Shown here piece by piece: positions 9,138 to 17,954 of a DNA stretch of 64,000 bases. The translations under genes were made by a program, and so were the position numbers. Numbering within the stretch: position 1 is the stretch's first letter; each line of letters opens with the position of its first letter. The stretch comes from Palsa-504 sp963835775 (GTDB lineage Bacteria; Actinomycetota; Actinomycetes; Streptosporangiales; Streptosporangiaceae), in NCBI GenBank assembly GCA_963835775.1, contig CAWIHB010000013.1:1-64000 (forward strand), given 5' to 3'. The notes beneath the pieces are model-generated. The model was not told where the DNA came from and did not search any database. It saw only the letters and a program-made list of their open reading frames with translations.

Positions 9138-9915
9138 CGAGCACCCTCTGGTCGGATCGGATCTGGTCCATGGTTCCCTCGGCGAGGACTTCGCCTTGGG
9201 CCATCACGATGATCGGGTCGCACAGCCGCTCGACGACCGCCATCTCGTGCTCGACCATCAGCATGGTCAGCCCGTCTTGCTTCAGCTGGAGCAGGTAGTC
9301 CTCGATTCGCTCGGCGAGGGCGGGGTTGACTCCGGCCATCGGCTCGTCGAGCAGGAGGATTTCCGGCTCGGTCATGAGCGCGCGCATGATCTCGAGCAGC
9401 CGCCGCTGGCCGCCGCTGAGGGTTCCGGCGAACTCGTTCGCCATCCGGGCCATGTCGAAGCGGGCGATGAGCTCAGCGGCGCGCGCGGTCAGGCTCTCCT
9501 GCTCGGCGCGCCAGTAGCGGCGGCCAAGCAGCGCGCCGCGCAGGGTGTCTCCGCGCTGCCCGTACCGGGCGGTGAGCAGGTTCTCCGTGACGGTCATCCC
9601 GGCGAAGTCGCTGGACTGCTGGAAGGTCCTGGCCAGCCCGCGCCGCGCGATCTTGTGGCTGGGCCAGCCGGCCACGTTGGTGCCGTTGAGCAGCACCGAA
9701 CCCTGGCTCGGCTTGATCGCGCCTGCGATCATGCCCAGCGCGGTGGATTTGCCGGCGCCGTTCGGGCCGATAAGGCCGGTGATGCGGCCCCGCGGCACGT
9801 CGAAGGACACCCCGGCTACGGCGTGCACGCCGCCGTAGCTCTTGGCCAGATCATCGACCCGCAGCAACGCTGCCTGCGCGGCCGAACTCGCCCGCTGTCG
9901 CTGCACCGAGGTCAT
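9118..9915 (-). CDS. livG: ABC transporter ATP-binding protein, LivG type (copy 1)
   Basis: ATPase of 265 residues, partner of LivF. Walker A is GPNGAGKST, the signature LSGGQRRLLEIMRALM, and Walker B ILLLDEPMAGVNP, followed by VEHEMAVVE and the family's C-terminal helix EVLAEGTMDQI. The ATG at 9915 lies in an ATGA overlap with the livM stop, which sets the start even though the frame stays open upstream. The protein is identical between the two copies. Confidence 0.92.
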   Translation of the reverse strand: MTSVQRQRASSAAQAALLRVDDLAKSYGGVHAVAGVSFDVPRGRITGLIGPNGAGKSTALGMIAGAIKPSQGSVLLNGTNVAGWPSHKIARRGLARTFQQSSDFAGMTVTENLLTARYGQRGDTLRGALLGRRYWRAEQESLTARAAELIARFDMARMANEFAGTLSGGQRRLLEIMRALMTEPEILLLDEPMAGVNPALAERIEDYLLQLKQDGLTMLMVEHEMAVVERLCDPIIVMAQGEVLAEGTMDQIRSDQRVLDAYLNG

Positions 9916-10934
9916 CGGGTCTCGGCCGTTTTCTCGTAGTCCAAGGGTCGCGGCAGCCCGGTCCGGGCCTGCGGCGGGCCGGGCAGCTTGATGATCCGTC
10001 TGCGCTCGGGCAGCACGCCGCGCGGCCAGAACCACACGAAGATCAGCGCCAGGAGCCCGACGGCGACCCACTGCAGCGCGTCGATGAGCCCGGGGGGGCC
10101 GAACTGGGGCAGGAAGCGGCTGCCTTCCAGGAACGCGACGGGTACCAGCAGCGCACCCAGCGCGGCGCCGGCGTTGTTGGCCGTGCCGCCGACGATCAGC
10201 GCGGTGAACAGGACGAAGGTCTCCTGGTAGAGCCAGCCGCCGGGGGACCAGGCGCTGATGAACTCCACCAGCACGGCCCCGCTGATCCCGGCGATCACGC
10301 CGCCGATGACGAACGAGGTCATGCGCAGGCCGGTCACGTTCTTGCCCAGCGCTGCGGCGGCCTGCTCGTGGTCGCGTACGGCACGAAGCGACCGGCCGAG
10401 CGGGGCGCTGGTGATCAGCCGCAGGAACGCGTAGACGATCAGGCAGATGACGGCGGTCAGCCCGACGTAGAACCACCGGTAGCCGACCAGCGAGAGGTTC
10501 AGGGCGGTGCTCAGCGGCTGGGGGATGATCGACAGCCCGGCCGGGCCGTTGAACAGGCCCACGTCGCTGGTGACCACGGCGGTGGCGATCAGGGAGATGA
10601 CCAGGAAGACCATCGCCTGGTAGTCGCTTCGCAGCCGGCGCAGCGTGATCACGCCGGCGACCGCCGACAGCAGGCCGCCCGCGATCCCGCCGGCGATAAC
10701 CGGGAGCGGGAACGGCAGGTTCGCGCCGCCGATGTATTGCTGGAAACTGCCGGCGGTGTTCGGCCCCAGGGTCAGCACGGCGGCGGTGTACGCGCCGGCG
10801 GACTGGTAGATGATGAAGGAGAAGTTCAGGATCCCGGTGTAGCCGTATTGCAGGTTCAGCCCCCAGCAGGCCATCACGTCGACCCCGAGGTAGACCAGCA
10901 CGGTGGAGATGTAGAACGACCAGGCGAGACTCAT
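9912..10934 (-). CDS. livM: ABC transporter permease, LivM type (copy 1)
   Basis: Inner-membrane permease of 340 residues with 8-10 hydrophobic helices, starting MSLAWSFYISTVLVYLGVD. It contains the family hallmarks LNLQYGYTGILNFS near the N-terminus and GRSLRAVRDHEQAAAALGKN in the cytoplasmic EAA-like loop. The ATG at 10934 overlaps the livH stop as ATGA, and its stop overlaps the livG start likewise. The translation is identical in both copies. Confidence 0.92.
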   Translation of the reverse strand: MSLAWSFYISTVLVYLGVDVMACWGLNLQYGYTGILNFSFIIYQSAGAYTAAVLTLGPNTAGSFQQYIGGANLPFPLPVIAGGIAGGLLSAVAGVITLRRLRSDYQAMVFLVISLIATAVVTSDVGLFNGPAGLSIIPQPLSTALNLSLVGYRWFYVGLTAVICLIVYAFLRLITSAPLGRSLRAVRDHEQAAAALGKNVTGLRMTSFVIGGVIAGISGAVLVEFISAWSPGGWLYQETFVLFTALIVGGTANNAGAALGALLVPVAFLEGSRFLPQFGPPGLIDALQWVAVGLLALIFVWFWPRGVLPERRRIIKLPGPPQARTGLPRPLDYEKTAETR

Positions 10935-11812
10935 GCGGCGACCTCCTTCTGGCTGGCGACCTCGGCGAAGATTCCCTGCGGGCGGATCAGAAGCACCGCG
11001 ATGAGCACACCGAACGCCACGACATCCTTGTAGGTCGGATCGAAGTAGGTGGCGGCCAGCTCGGTGGCGAGCCCGATGACCAGCGCGCCCAGCATCGCCC
11101 CGTACGGGTGGCCGACCCCGCCGAGCACCGCGGCGGCGATGATCGGGATCAGGAACGCCGAGCCGGTCGTGAAGTCGAAGCTGCCCAGCTCGGTCACCAG
11201 CGCGACCCCGGCCAGCCCGCACAGCAGCCCGGACAGCAGCCAGGCGCCGTCGATGACCCGGCGCGTCGGCACGCCGCAGTTGCGGGCCAGCCCGGGGTCG
11301 CTGGCCGTGGCGCGCATGGCCTTGCCCAGCCGGGTATACCTGAGCAGGCCGTGCAACGCAGCCAGCGCGACGGCGGCGATCGCGATCAAGATGAGCTGAG
11401 TGGCGGTGAACACCATGCCCAGCACGCGCACCGTGGCGCCGGCGGAGATGTTCACGCTGACAAAGTCCGGCCCGAAGATCGCCTGCAGGCAGTTCTGCAG
11501 AATCAGGCTCACCGCGATCGTGACGATGATCATCGTGAACAGCCGGGCCCCGCGGCGGATGAACGGCGTATACAGGAACCGGTTCAGCAGGACGGAGAAC
11601 ACGGCGCCGAACAGGCCGCCGAGCACCATTCCCCACCACGGGTTGAGCCCGGCCGAGTGGCTCACGTAAGCCACGAACGCCGATGCGGTCATGACATCGC
11701 CGTAGGCCAGGTTGAGGATATTGGTCACCCCGAACTGGACGGTGAACCCGACCGCCGCCAGCGCCATCACCGCAGCGGTGACGATCCCGAAACCGATAGC
11801 GTGCAGGAACAC
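10931..11812 (-). CDS. livH: ABC transporter permease, LivH type (copy 1)
   Basis: Permease of 293 residues with several hydrophobic helices. GVTNILNLAYGDVMTASAF near residue 28 is the LivH hallmark, and LGKAMRATASDPGLARNCGV is the cytoplasmic loop that contacts the ATPases. The gene follows livK by 85 bases in copy 2. In copy 1 the frameshifted livK frame runs 45 bases into it. One residue differs between copies (Gln here, Glu in copy 2, in the TATxLILIAIAAV segment). Confidence 0.92.
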   Translation of the reverse strand: MFLHAIGFGIVTAAVMALAAVGFTVQFGVTNILNLAYGDVMTASAFVAYVSHSAGLNPWWGMVLGGLFGAVFSVLLNRFLYTPFIRRGARLFTMIIVTIAVSLILQNCLQAIFGPDFVSVNISAGATVRVLGMVFTATQLILIAIAAVALAALHGLLRYTRLGKAMRATASDPGLARNCGVPTRRVIDGAWLLSGLLCGLAGVALVTELGSFDFTTGSAFLIPIIAAAVLGGVGHPYGAMLGALVIGLATELAATYFDPTYKDVVAFGVLIAVLLIRPQGIFAEVASQKEVAA

Positions 11813-11897
11813 GCGCTGGCTCCCTTCCAGGTGGGGGCCCGTGCCGGCGACGGCCTGACGCCCGGGCCCCCATCCGCTGGCGCCCGGGCGCGGCCGC

Positions 11898-13203
11898 TTA
11901 CTTGATGAGAGGTTCGAGGTCGGCGGCCGAGATAGTGTCCACCAGGGGGGTGCTCCCGTTCGGCTGGTAGCCCGTGACCTCGAAGCCGCCGGTCGAGTTG
12001 TGATACTGGTCCCAGTCGATGACCCCTGTGGCGCCGGACGTAATCGATCTTCTTGCCGGCGTTGAGCGCCGCGAGGCCGGCCGCGTACGAATTCACCACC
12101 ACCGCCCCTGGGGAGGCCGTGGTGACCGCCTCGATGTACTTATTCCATACGGCCGGGCTGGTGTTCTTCGCCGCGGCCGCGGCCAGCGCCATGATGATGA
12201 GCCCGTCGTAGTCCACCATCGAGTACGAGTCGTCGCTCCACTGCGACGCCGGCTTGGTCACCCCAGGTGCGGCCAGCACATACTTGTTGTACACCTGCCA
12301 TGCGGGCCCCGACGCAGGGGCGTAGGGGATCGCGCCCACGAAATACTTGCTCAGCGCCGGCTTGCCGATCGCCCCGGCCACCGCCTGCAGCCAGGCCTGC
12401 TCGAGCGTGTTGTCGCTGCCGATGACCGGGATCAGGTGACCCTGCTGCTGCAGCTCGGCCAGGAACGTCCCGTCGGCCTGCGGCGAGGCTTCGGTGAAGA
12501 TGACCTGCGGCTTGGCCGCGATGAGCTGCTCCACCTCCGGCTGATAGGAGGTCTGGCCCAGGGCGATCTTCTGGTTGAGGACCATCTGCCCGCCCAGTGC
12601 GGTGTAGCCCTTCAGCAGCGTCGGCACGACTGACTGCGAGCCGACGTCGTTGCCGAACACCGCCGCGGCCCGGAGATAGCCCTTCTGCTTGGCATACAGC
12701 GCCATCGCGTAGCCCAGCACGTCGTCTGCGGGGGTCATGCGCCAGAAATACTGCAGCTTGGTGTGGTCGAACGACGCCTCGCCGGTGTCGGCGAACATCG
12801 GGATCTTGGCCGCGTTGATCAGCGGGGCGGTCGCGTCCGCCTCATCCGAGCTCGGGCCCAGCACGCCGAACAGGTGCGGCGTGGTCGCCAGCATCTTCGC
12901 CGCGGCGGTGACCGCGTCGGCCGGGTCGCCGCGCGTGTCCACGGCCGAGCAGGCCACCTTGTTGCTCAGCACGCCGCCTGCCGCGTTGACCGCGGCCGCC
13001 GCGGCCAGGCAGCCCGCCATCATCTCCGGCCCGAATGCCGCATCCCCGCCAGTGAACGGGTTGAACGCCGCGACCGTGAGCGTAGAGTTCTTCACGGCTC
13101 CGGACGGCGCGGACGAGCACGCCGCCGTCACCGAAACCGCCAGCACAGCAGCCACCGCGACCAGCGCGCGAGCGCGGGTCCGGCGTGATCTCTGAAAAGG
13201 CAT
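11898..13203 (-). pseudogene. livK: Substrate-binding lipoprotein, LivK type, frameshifted (copy 1)
   Basis: Type-1 periplasmic-binding-fold lipoprotein for the ABC importer, with an N-terminal signal and lipobox-like VTAAC. An extra C at 12039, absent from copy 2, shifts the frame after GKKIDY. The last 40 or so normal residues, which are part of the ligand-binding lobe, are replaced by about 80 unrelated residues. The shifted frame stops only at 11767, inside livH. The rest matches copy 2 apart from four substitutions (for example HTKLQ versus QTKLQ and LGQTSYQPE versus QGQPSYQSE). The protein may be inactive, or the base may be a sequence error. Confidence 0.85.
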
Positions 13204-13346
13204 GTGCGCGATGCTTGCACTCCGTTCCTATATATGTCAAGGTTCCTCCTCAAATGAGGCTAATAGTTGTATATATGAACGCACTCTGGCAGACTCGCAC
13301 CCGGGCCCGCTCGCACGCCTGACAGGTTAAAGCCGGGAGGCAGACG
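13204..13346. promoter_or_regulatory. Divergent livK / iclR promoter-operator region (copy 1)
   Basis: 143-base divergent intergenic region, locally A+T-rich. It contains CCTCAAATGAGG (4-bp arms around AAAT) and two TATATA-containing blocks arranged as an imperfect inverted repeat, beginning GTTCCTATATAT and ending ATATATGAAC. Divergent placement of an IclR regulator and its transport operon is the standard arrangement for local control. No binding site is proven. Confidence 0.45.
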
Positions 13347-14228
13347 ATGAACCCCGGGCCCAGCCGGTACGTCCCGGGGCACGCCGCAGGCCGGATCAGC
13401 CATCCGCGCAATCGGAGCGTCATGAGCACCTCGGTCGTCAGGGCGGCGCGAATCCTCGACCGACTGGCACGCAGCCAGACGCCGATGACGCTCGCCGAGA
13501 TCGCCAGCGAGCTCGACATACCCAAGAGCACCGCCTACACCATCCTGCGCGACCTGGCCAGCGAATCCTTCGTGACCGTGTCCTCGCCGCCCGCCTACTC
13601 GATCGGCCTGAAGGCATTCGAGGTCGGCTCGGCGCACCTGCGGGCCTCCGGCACCGCCGGCGCCGTGGCACCCGAACTCGCCCGCCTGACCCGCGCACTG
13701 AACATCACCTCGCATTACGCGGTCCTCGACGGCACCGAAGTCCTCTACCTGTGCAAGGAGGACCCGCCCACGCTGGGGATCCAGCTCGCGAGCGCGATCG
13801 GCGCCCGCCTCCCGTCCCACCTGACCGCCGTCGGCAAGGCCTGCCTCGCCTGGCTCGAGGCCGACTGCCTGCCCGGCCACGTCGAACTGGCCACCCGCGG
13901 AGCCGACGGGCAGACGATCTCCCTGCCCGACCTCACCGCCGAACTCGCCCAGATCCGCGTGCAAGGCTTCGCCACCGACGACGGTGCCGCCACCGCCGGC
14001 ATCCAGTGCGTCGCCGCACCCGTATTCGGCCTCACCGGGCTCAAGGGCGCCATCGGCGTGAGCCTCCTGCGCGGCTCCGCCCCCTCCCTCGACCCGGTGA
14101 CCGACGACGTCAAGACAGCCGCCGCCCGCGCCACCATCGCGCTCGGCGGGACCACACCCAGCCACCATGTCCGTCCGCGCAACGACCACGCCGATCTAAC
14201 GAGCGTGGCCCGCCGGTATGATGCGTGA
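13347..14228 (+). CDS. IclR-family transcriptional regulator (copy 1, tail altered by duplication junction)
   Basis: Regulator of 293 residues. A winged-helix N-domain (MTLAEIASELDIPKSTAYTI) is followed by the IclR effector domain (SHLTAVGKACLAWLE and GIQCVAAPVFGLTGLKGAIGVS). It probably controls the divergent importer. The start at 13347 has GGGAGG upstream; an internal ATG at 13422 is also plausible. Copy 2 ends ...VARR-stop. Here the stop was lost at the duplication junction and translation continues YDA into copy 2. About seven residue differences separate the copies. Confidence 0.88.
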   Translation: MNPGPSRYVPGHAAGRISHPRNRSVMSTSVVRAARILDRLARSQTPMTLAEIASELDIPKSTAYTILRDLASESFVTVSSPPAYSIGLKAFEVGSAHLRASGTAGAVAPELARLTRALNITSHYAVLDGTEVLYLCKEDPPTLGIQLASAIGARLPSHLTAVGKACLAWLEADCLPGHVELATRGADGQTISLPDLTAELAQIRVQGFATDDGAATAGIQCVAAPVFGLTGLKGAIGVSLLRGSAPSLDPVTDDVKTAAARATIALGGTTPSHHVRPRNDHADLTSVARRYDA

Positions 14229-14342
14229 TTTGCGGTTGGCGACGGTGAGTTTCCCCTCTCCAGCACCAGGCGCAGCTGGAAGCCATCGTCGCGCTGACGG
14301 CCGCCGAACGCGCCCGCGCCGAGCGCGCCGGGCCGGCCGCGG

Positions 14343-15194
14343 TCAGCCCTCATCGTGACTGGCCTGGTGCGCGCCGGCGGCGGTGACTGCCGGGCCGGTA
14401 GTGGCCTGGGGCAGGGGCCGGCCCGGCGCGGCTCGCTGCGGGGTGCGGGCGGACCGGCCGAGGAACAGTTCACCGAAGTCGGGCCGGGCGAGCAGGGCCG
14501 CGGGTGCGTCGTTAAGTTCGACCCGGCCGGCGACGATGACGTAGCACCAGTCGGCGATCTGCATGGCCTGGTGTGCGCGCTGCTCGACGAGCAGGATGGT
14601 CACGCCGGCGCGGGCCAGTGAGGTGACGTGGTCATCAAGGATGCTGCGGGCCAGGATCGGGGACAGCCCCGCGGTGGGTTCGTCGAGGATGAGAAGCTTC
14701 GGCGAGCTGATCAGGGAGCGGCCGATGCCGAGGAGTTTCCGTTCGCCGCCGCTGAGGAGTTTGCCCCTGCGTTTGAGTAGCGGCCGGAGGGCGGGGAGGG
14801 TCTGAAGCACGTCGTCGATCCGTGTGCCGACCTGGGCTTTCGGCAGGAGGTAGCCGCCCATTTCGAGGTTTTCCCTGACGGTGAGGGTCGGGAAGATGTC
14901 GTTGTGCTGCGGGACGTAGCCCAGGCCGTGCTTGGTCAAGGCGTTGCCGCTGGCCGCGGTGACGTCATGTCCGTCGAGGAAGACCTGCCCGGCCTGGGGT
15001 CTCAGCCGTCCGGTGAGGCACTTGAGTAGTGTCGATTTGCCTCCCCCGTTGGGGCCGATCACGGTCACGACCTCACCCTCGGCGACGGTCAGCGAGATGT
15101 CGTTGATGATCGGCCCGGCGCCGTAGCCGGCGGTAAGGCCCCGGACGGTCAGGTACCCGGTGTCCGGGCGGCGGCTATCCGTTGAGGTAGGCAT
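14343..15194 (-). CDS. livF: ABC transporter ATP-binding protein, LivF type (copy 2)
   Basis: Second copy of the 283-residue LivF-type ATPase. It carries GPNGGGKST, LSGGERKLLGIG and LLILDEPTAGLSP, and a 20-base overlap with livG. It differs from copy 1 by Ile for Met in the CYVIVAGRVEL strand. It is expected to power uptake by the intact copy-2 importer. Confidence 0.92.
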   Translation of the reverse strand: MPTSTDSRRPDTGYLTVRGLTAGYGAGPIINDISLTVAEGEVVTVIGPNGGGKSTLLKCLTGRLRPQAGQVFLDGHDVTAASGNALTKHGLGYVPQHNDIFPTLTVRENLEMGGYLLPKAQVGTRIDDVLQTLPALRPLLKRRGKLLSGGERKLLGIGRSLISSPKLLILDEPTAGLSPILARSILDDHVTSLARAGVTILLVEQRAHQAMQIADWCYVIVAGRVELNDAPAALLARPDFGELFLGRSARTPQRAAPGRPLPQATTGPAVTAAGAHQASHDEG

Positions 15195-15972
15195 CGAGCA
15201 CCCTCTGGTCGGATCGGATCTGGTCCATGGTTCCCTCGGCGAGGACTTCGCCTTGGGCCATCACGATGATCGGGTCGCACAGCCGCTCGACGACCGCCAT
15301 CTCGTGCTCGACCATCAGCATGGTCAGCCCGTCTTGCTTCAGCTGGAGCAGGTAGTCCTCGATTCGCTCGGCGAGGGCGGGGTTGACTCCGGCCATCGGC
15401 TCGTCGAGCAGGAGGATTTCCGGCTCGGTCATGAGCGCGCGCATGATCTCGAGCAGCCGCCGCTGGCCGCCGCTGAGGGTTCCGGCGAACTCGTTCGCCA
15501 TCCGGGCCATGTCGAAGCGGGCGATGAGCTCAGCGGCGCGCGCGGTCAGGCTCTCCTGCTCGGCGCGCCAGTAGCGGCGGCCAAGCAGCGCGCCGCGCAG
15601 GGTGTCTCCGCGCTGCCCGTACCGGGCGGTGAGCAGGTTCTCCGTGACGGTCATCCCGGCGAAGTCGCTGGACTGCTGGAAGGTCCTGGCCAGCCCGCGC
15701 CGCGCGATCTTGTGGCTGGGCCAGCCGGCCACGTTGGTGCCGTTGAGCAGCACCGAACCCTGGCTCGGCTTGATCGCGCCTGCGATCATGCCCAGCGCGG
15801 TGGATTTGCCGGCGCCGTTCGGGCCGATAAGGCCGGTGATGCGGCCCCGCGGCACGTCGAAGGACACCCCGGCTACGGCGTGCACGCCGCCGTAGCTCTT
15901 GGCCAGATCATCGACCCGCAGCAACGCTGCCTGCGCGGCCGAACTCGCCCGCTGTCGCTGCACCGAGGTCAT
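15175..15972 (-). CDS. livG: ABC transporter ATP-binding protein, LivG type (copy 2)
   Basis: Second copy of the 265-residue LivG-type ATPase, identical in translation to copy 1 (GPNGAGKST; LSGGQRRLLEIM; ILLLDEPMAGVNP). The ATG at 15972 overlaps the livM stop as ATGA. Complete identity to copy 1 across the livG/livM interval, against differences elsewhere, suggests recent duplication or local gene conversion. Confidence 0.92.
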   Translation of the reverse strand: MTSVQRQRASSAAQAALLRVDDLAKSYGGVHAVAGVSFDVPRGRITGLIGPNGAGKSTALGMIAGAIKPSQGSVLLNGTNVAGWPSHKIARRGLARTFQQSSDFAGMTVTENLLTARYGQRGDTLRGALLGRRYWRAEQESLTARAAELIARFDMARMANEFAGTLSGGQRRLLEIMRALMTEPEILLLDEPMAGVNPALAERIEDYLLQLKQDGLTMLMVEHEMAVVERLCDPIIVMAQGEVLAEGTMDQIRSDQRVLDAYLNG

Positions 15973-16991
15973 CGGGTCTCGGCCGTTTTCTCGTAGTCCA
16001 AGGGTCGCGGCAGCCCGGTCCGGGCCTGCGGCGGGCCGGGCAGCTTGATGATCCGTCTGCGCTCGGGCAGCACGCCGCGCGGCCAGAACCACACGAAGAT
16101 CAGCGCCAGGAGCCCGACGGCGACCCACTGCAGCGCGTCGATGAGCCCGGGGGGGCCGAACTGGGGCAGGAAGCGGCTGCCTTCCAGGAACGCGACGGGT
16201 ACCAGCAGCGCACCCAGCGCGGCGCCGGCGTTGTTGGCCGTGCCGCCGACGATCAGCGCGGTGAACAGGACGAAGGTCTCCTGGTAGAGCCAGCCGCCGG
16301 GGGACCAGGCGCTGATGAACTCCACCAGCACGGCCCCGCTGATCCCGGCGATCACGCCGCCGATGACGAACGAGGTCATGCGCAGGCCGGTCACGTTCTT
16401 GCCCAGCGCTGCGGCGGCCTGCTCGTGGTCGCGTACGGCACGAAGCGACCGGCCGAGCGGGGCGCTGGTGATCAGCCGCAGGAACGCGTAGACGATCAGG
16501 CAGATGACGGCGGTCAGCCCGACGTAGAACCACCGGTAGCCGACCAGCGAGAGGTTCAGGGCGGTGCTCAGCGGCTGGGGGATGATCGACAGCCCGGCCG
16601 GGCCGTTGAACAGGCCCACGTCGCTGGTGACCACGGCGGTGGCGATCAGGGAGATGACCAGGAAGACCATCGCCTGGTAGTCGCTTCGCAGCCGGCGCAG
16701 CGTGATCACGCCGGCGACCGCCGACAGCAGGCCGCCCGCGATCCCGCCGGCGATAACCGGGAGCGGGAACGGCAGGTTCGCGCCGCCGATGTATTGCTGG
16801 AAACTGCCGGCGGTGTTCGGCCCCAGGGTCAGCACGGCGGCGGTGTACGCGCCGGCGGACTGGTAGATGATGAAGGAGAAGTTCAGGATCCCGGTGTAGC
16901 CGTATTGCAGGTTCAGCCCCCAGCAGGCCATCACGTCGACCCCGAGGTAGACCAGCACGGTGGAGATGTAGAACGACCAGGCGAGACTCAT
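15969..16991 (-). CDS. livM: ABC transporter permease, LivM type (copy 2)
   Basis: Second copy of the 340-residue LivM permease, identical in translation to copy 1. It has the LNLQYGYTGILNFS hallmark and the LRAVRDHEQAAAALGKN cytoplasmic loop. ATGA overlaps on both sides tie it translationally to livH and livG. Confidence 0.92.
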   Translation of the reverse strand: MSLAWSFYISTVLVYLGVDVMACWGLNLQYGYTGILNFSFIIYQSAGAYTAAVLTLGPNTAGSFQQYIGGANLPFPLPVIAGGIAGGLLSAVAGVITLRRLRSDYQAMVFLVISLIATAVVTSDVGLFNGPAGLSIIPQPLSTALNLSLVGYRWFYVGLTAVICLIVYAFLRLITSAPLGRSLRAVRDHEQAAAALGKNVTGLRMTSFVIGGVIAGISGAVLVEFISAWSPGGWLYQETFVLFTALIVGGTANNAGAALGALLVPVAFLEGSRFLPQFGPPGLIDALQWVAVGLLALIFVWFWPRGVLPERRRIIKLPGPPQARTGLPRPLDYEKTAETR

Positions 16992-17869
16992 GCGGCGACC
17001 TCCTTCTGGCTGGCGACCTCGGCGAAGATTCCCTGCGGGCGGATCAGAAGCACCGCGATGAGCACACCGAACGCCACGACATCCTTGTAGGTCGGATCGA
17101 AGTAGGTGGCGGCCAGCTCGGTGGCGAGCCCGATGACCAGCGCGCCCAGCATCGCCCCGTACGGGTGGCCGACCCCGCCGAGCACCGCGGCGGCGATGAT
17201 CGGGATCAGGAACGCCGAGCCGGTCGTGAAGTCGAAGCTGCCCAGCTCGGTCACCAGCGCGACCCCGGCCAGCCCGCACAGCAGCCCGGACAGCAGCCAG
17301 GCGCCGTCGATGACCCGGCGCGTCGGCACGCCGCAGTTGCGGGCCAGCCCGGGGTCGCTGGCCGTGGCGCGCATGGCCTTGCCCAGCCGGGTATACCTGA
17401 GCAGGCCGTGCAACGCAGCCAGCGCGACGGCGGCGATCGCGATCAAGATGAGCTCAGTGGCGGTGAACACCATGCCCAGCACGCGCACCGTGGCGCCGGC
17501 GGAGATGTTCACGCTGACAAAGTCCGGCCCGAAGATCGCCTGCAGGCAGTTCTGCAGAATCAGGCTCACCGCGATCGTGACGATGATCATCGTGAACAGC
17601 CGGGCCCCGCGGCGGATGAACGGCGTATACAGGAACCGGTTCAGCAGGACGGAGAACACGGCGCCGAACAGGCCGCCGAGCACCATTCCCCACCACGGGT
17701 TGAGCCCGGCCGAGTGGCTCACGTAAGCCACGAACGCCGATGCGGTCATGACATCGCCGTAGGCCAGGTTGAGGATATTGGTCACCCCGAACTGGACGGT
17801 GAACCCGACCGCCGCCAGCGCCATCACCGCAGCGGTGACGATCCCGAAACCGATAGCGTGCAGGAACAC
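16988..17869 (-). CDS. livH: ABC transporter permease, LivH type (copy 2)
   Basis: Second copy of the 293-residue LivH permease (GVTNILNLAYGDVMTASAF hallmark). A single base change (G in copy 1, C here, near 17455) gives Glu instead of Gln in the VFTATELILIAI segment, a charge inside a predicted membrane region. The gene lies 85 bases after the intact livK. Confidence 0.92.
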   Translation of the reverse strand: MFLHAIGFGIVTAAVMALAAVGFTVQFGVTNILNLAYGDVMTASAFVAYVSHSAGLNPWWGMVLGGLFGAVFSVLLNRFLYTPFIRRGARLFTMIIVTIAVSLILQNCLQAIFGPDFVSVNISAGATVRVLGMVFTATELILIAIAAVALAALHGLLRYTRLGKAMRATASDPGLARNCGVPTRRVIDGAWLLSGLLCGLAGVALVTELGSFDFTTGSAFLIPIIAAAVLGGVGHPYGAMLGALVIGLATELAATYFDPTYKDVVAFGVLIAVLLIRPQGIFAEVASQKEVAA

Positions 17870-17954
17870 GCGCTGGCTCCCTTCCAGGTGGGGGCCCGTG
17901 CCGGCGACGGCCTGACGCCCGGGCCCCCATCTGCTGGCGCCCGGGCGCGGCCGC

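Larger units (their letters stand above)
8161..14217. repeat. Tandem duplication, copy 1 (IclR-livKHMGF module, 6057 bp)
   Basis: Copy 1 of a near-identical head-to-tail duplication. The string ATGATGCGTGATTTGCGG begins at 8161 and again at 14218, and every gene in between recurs at an offset of 6057 falling to 6055. The right end of copy 1 fuses directly to the left end of copy 2 in ...CCGCCGGTA/TGATGCGTG, with at most one base of shared sequence. No insertion sequence or long flanking repeat is visible, so the event looks like illegitimate recombination. Confidence 0.95.
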
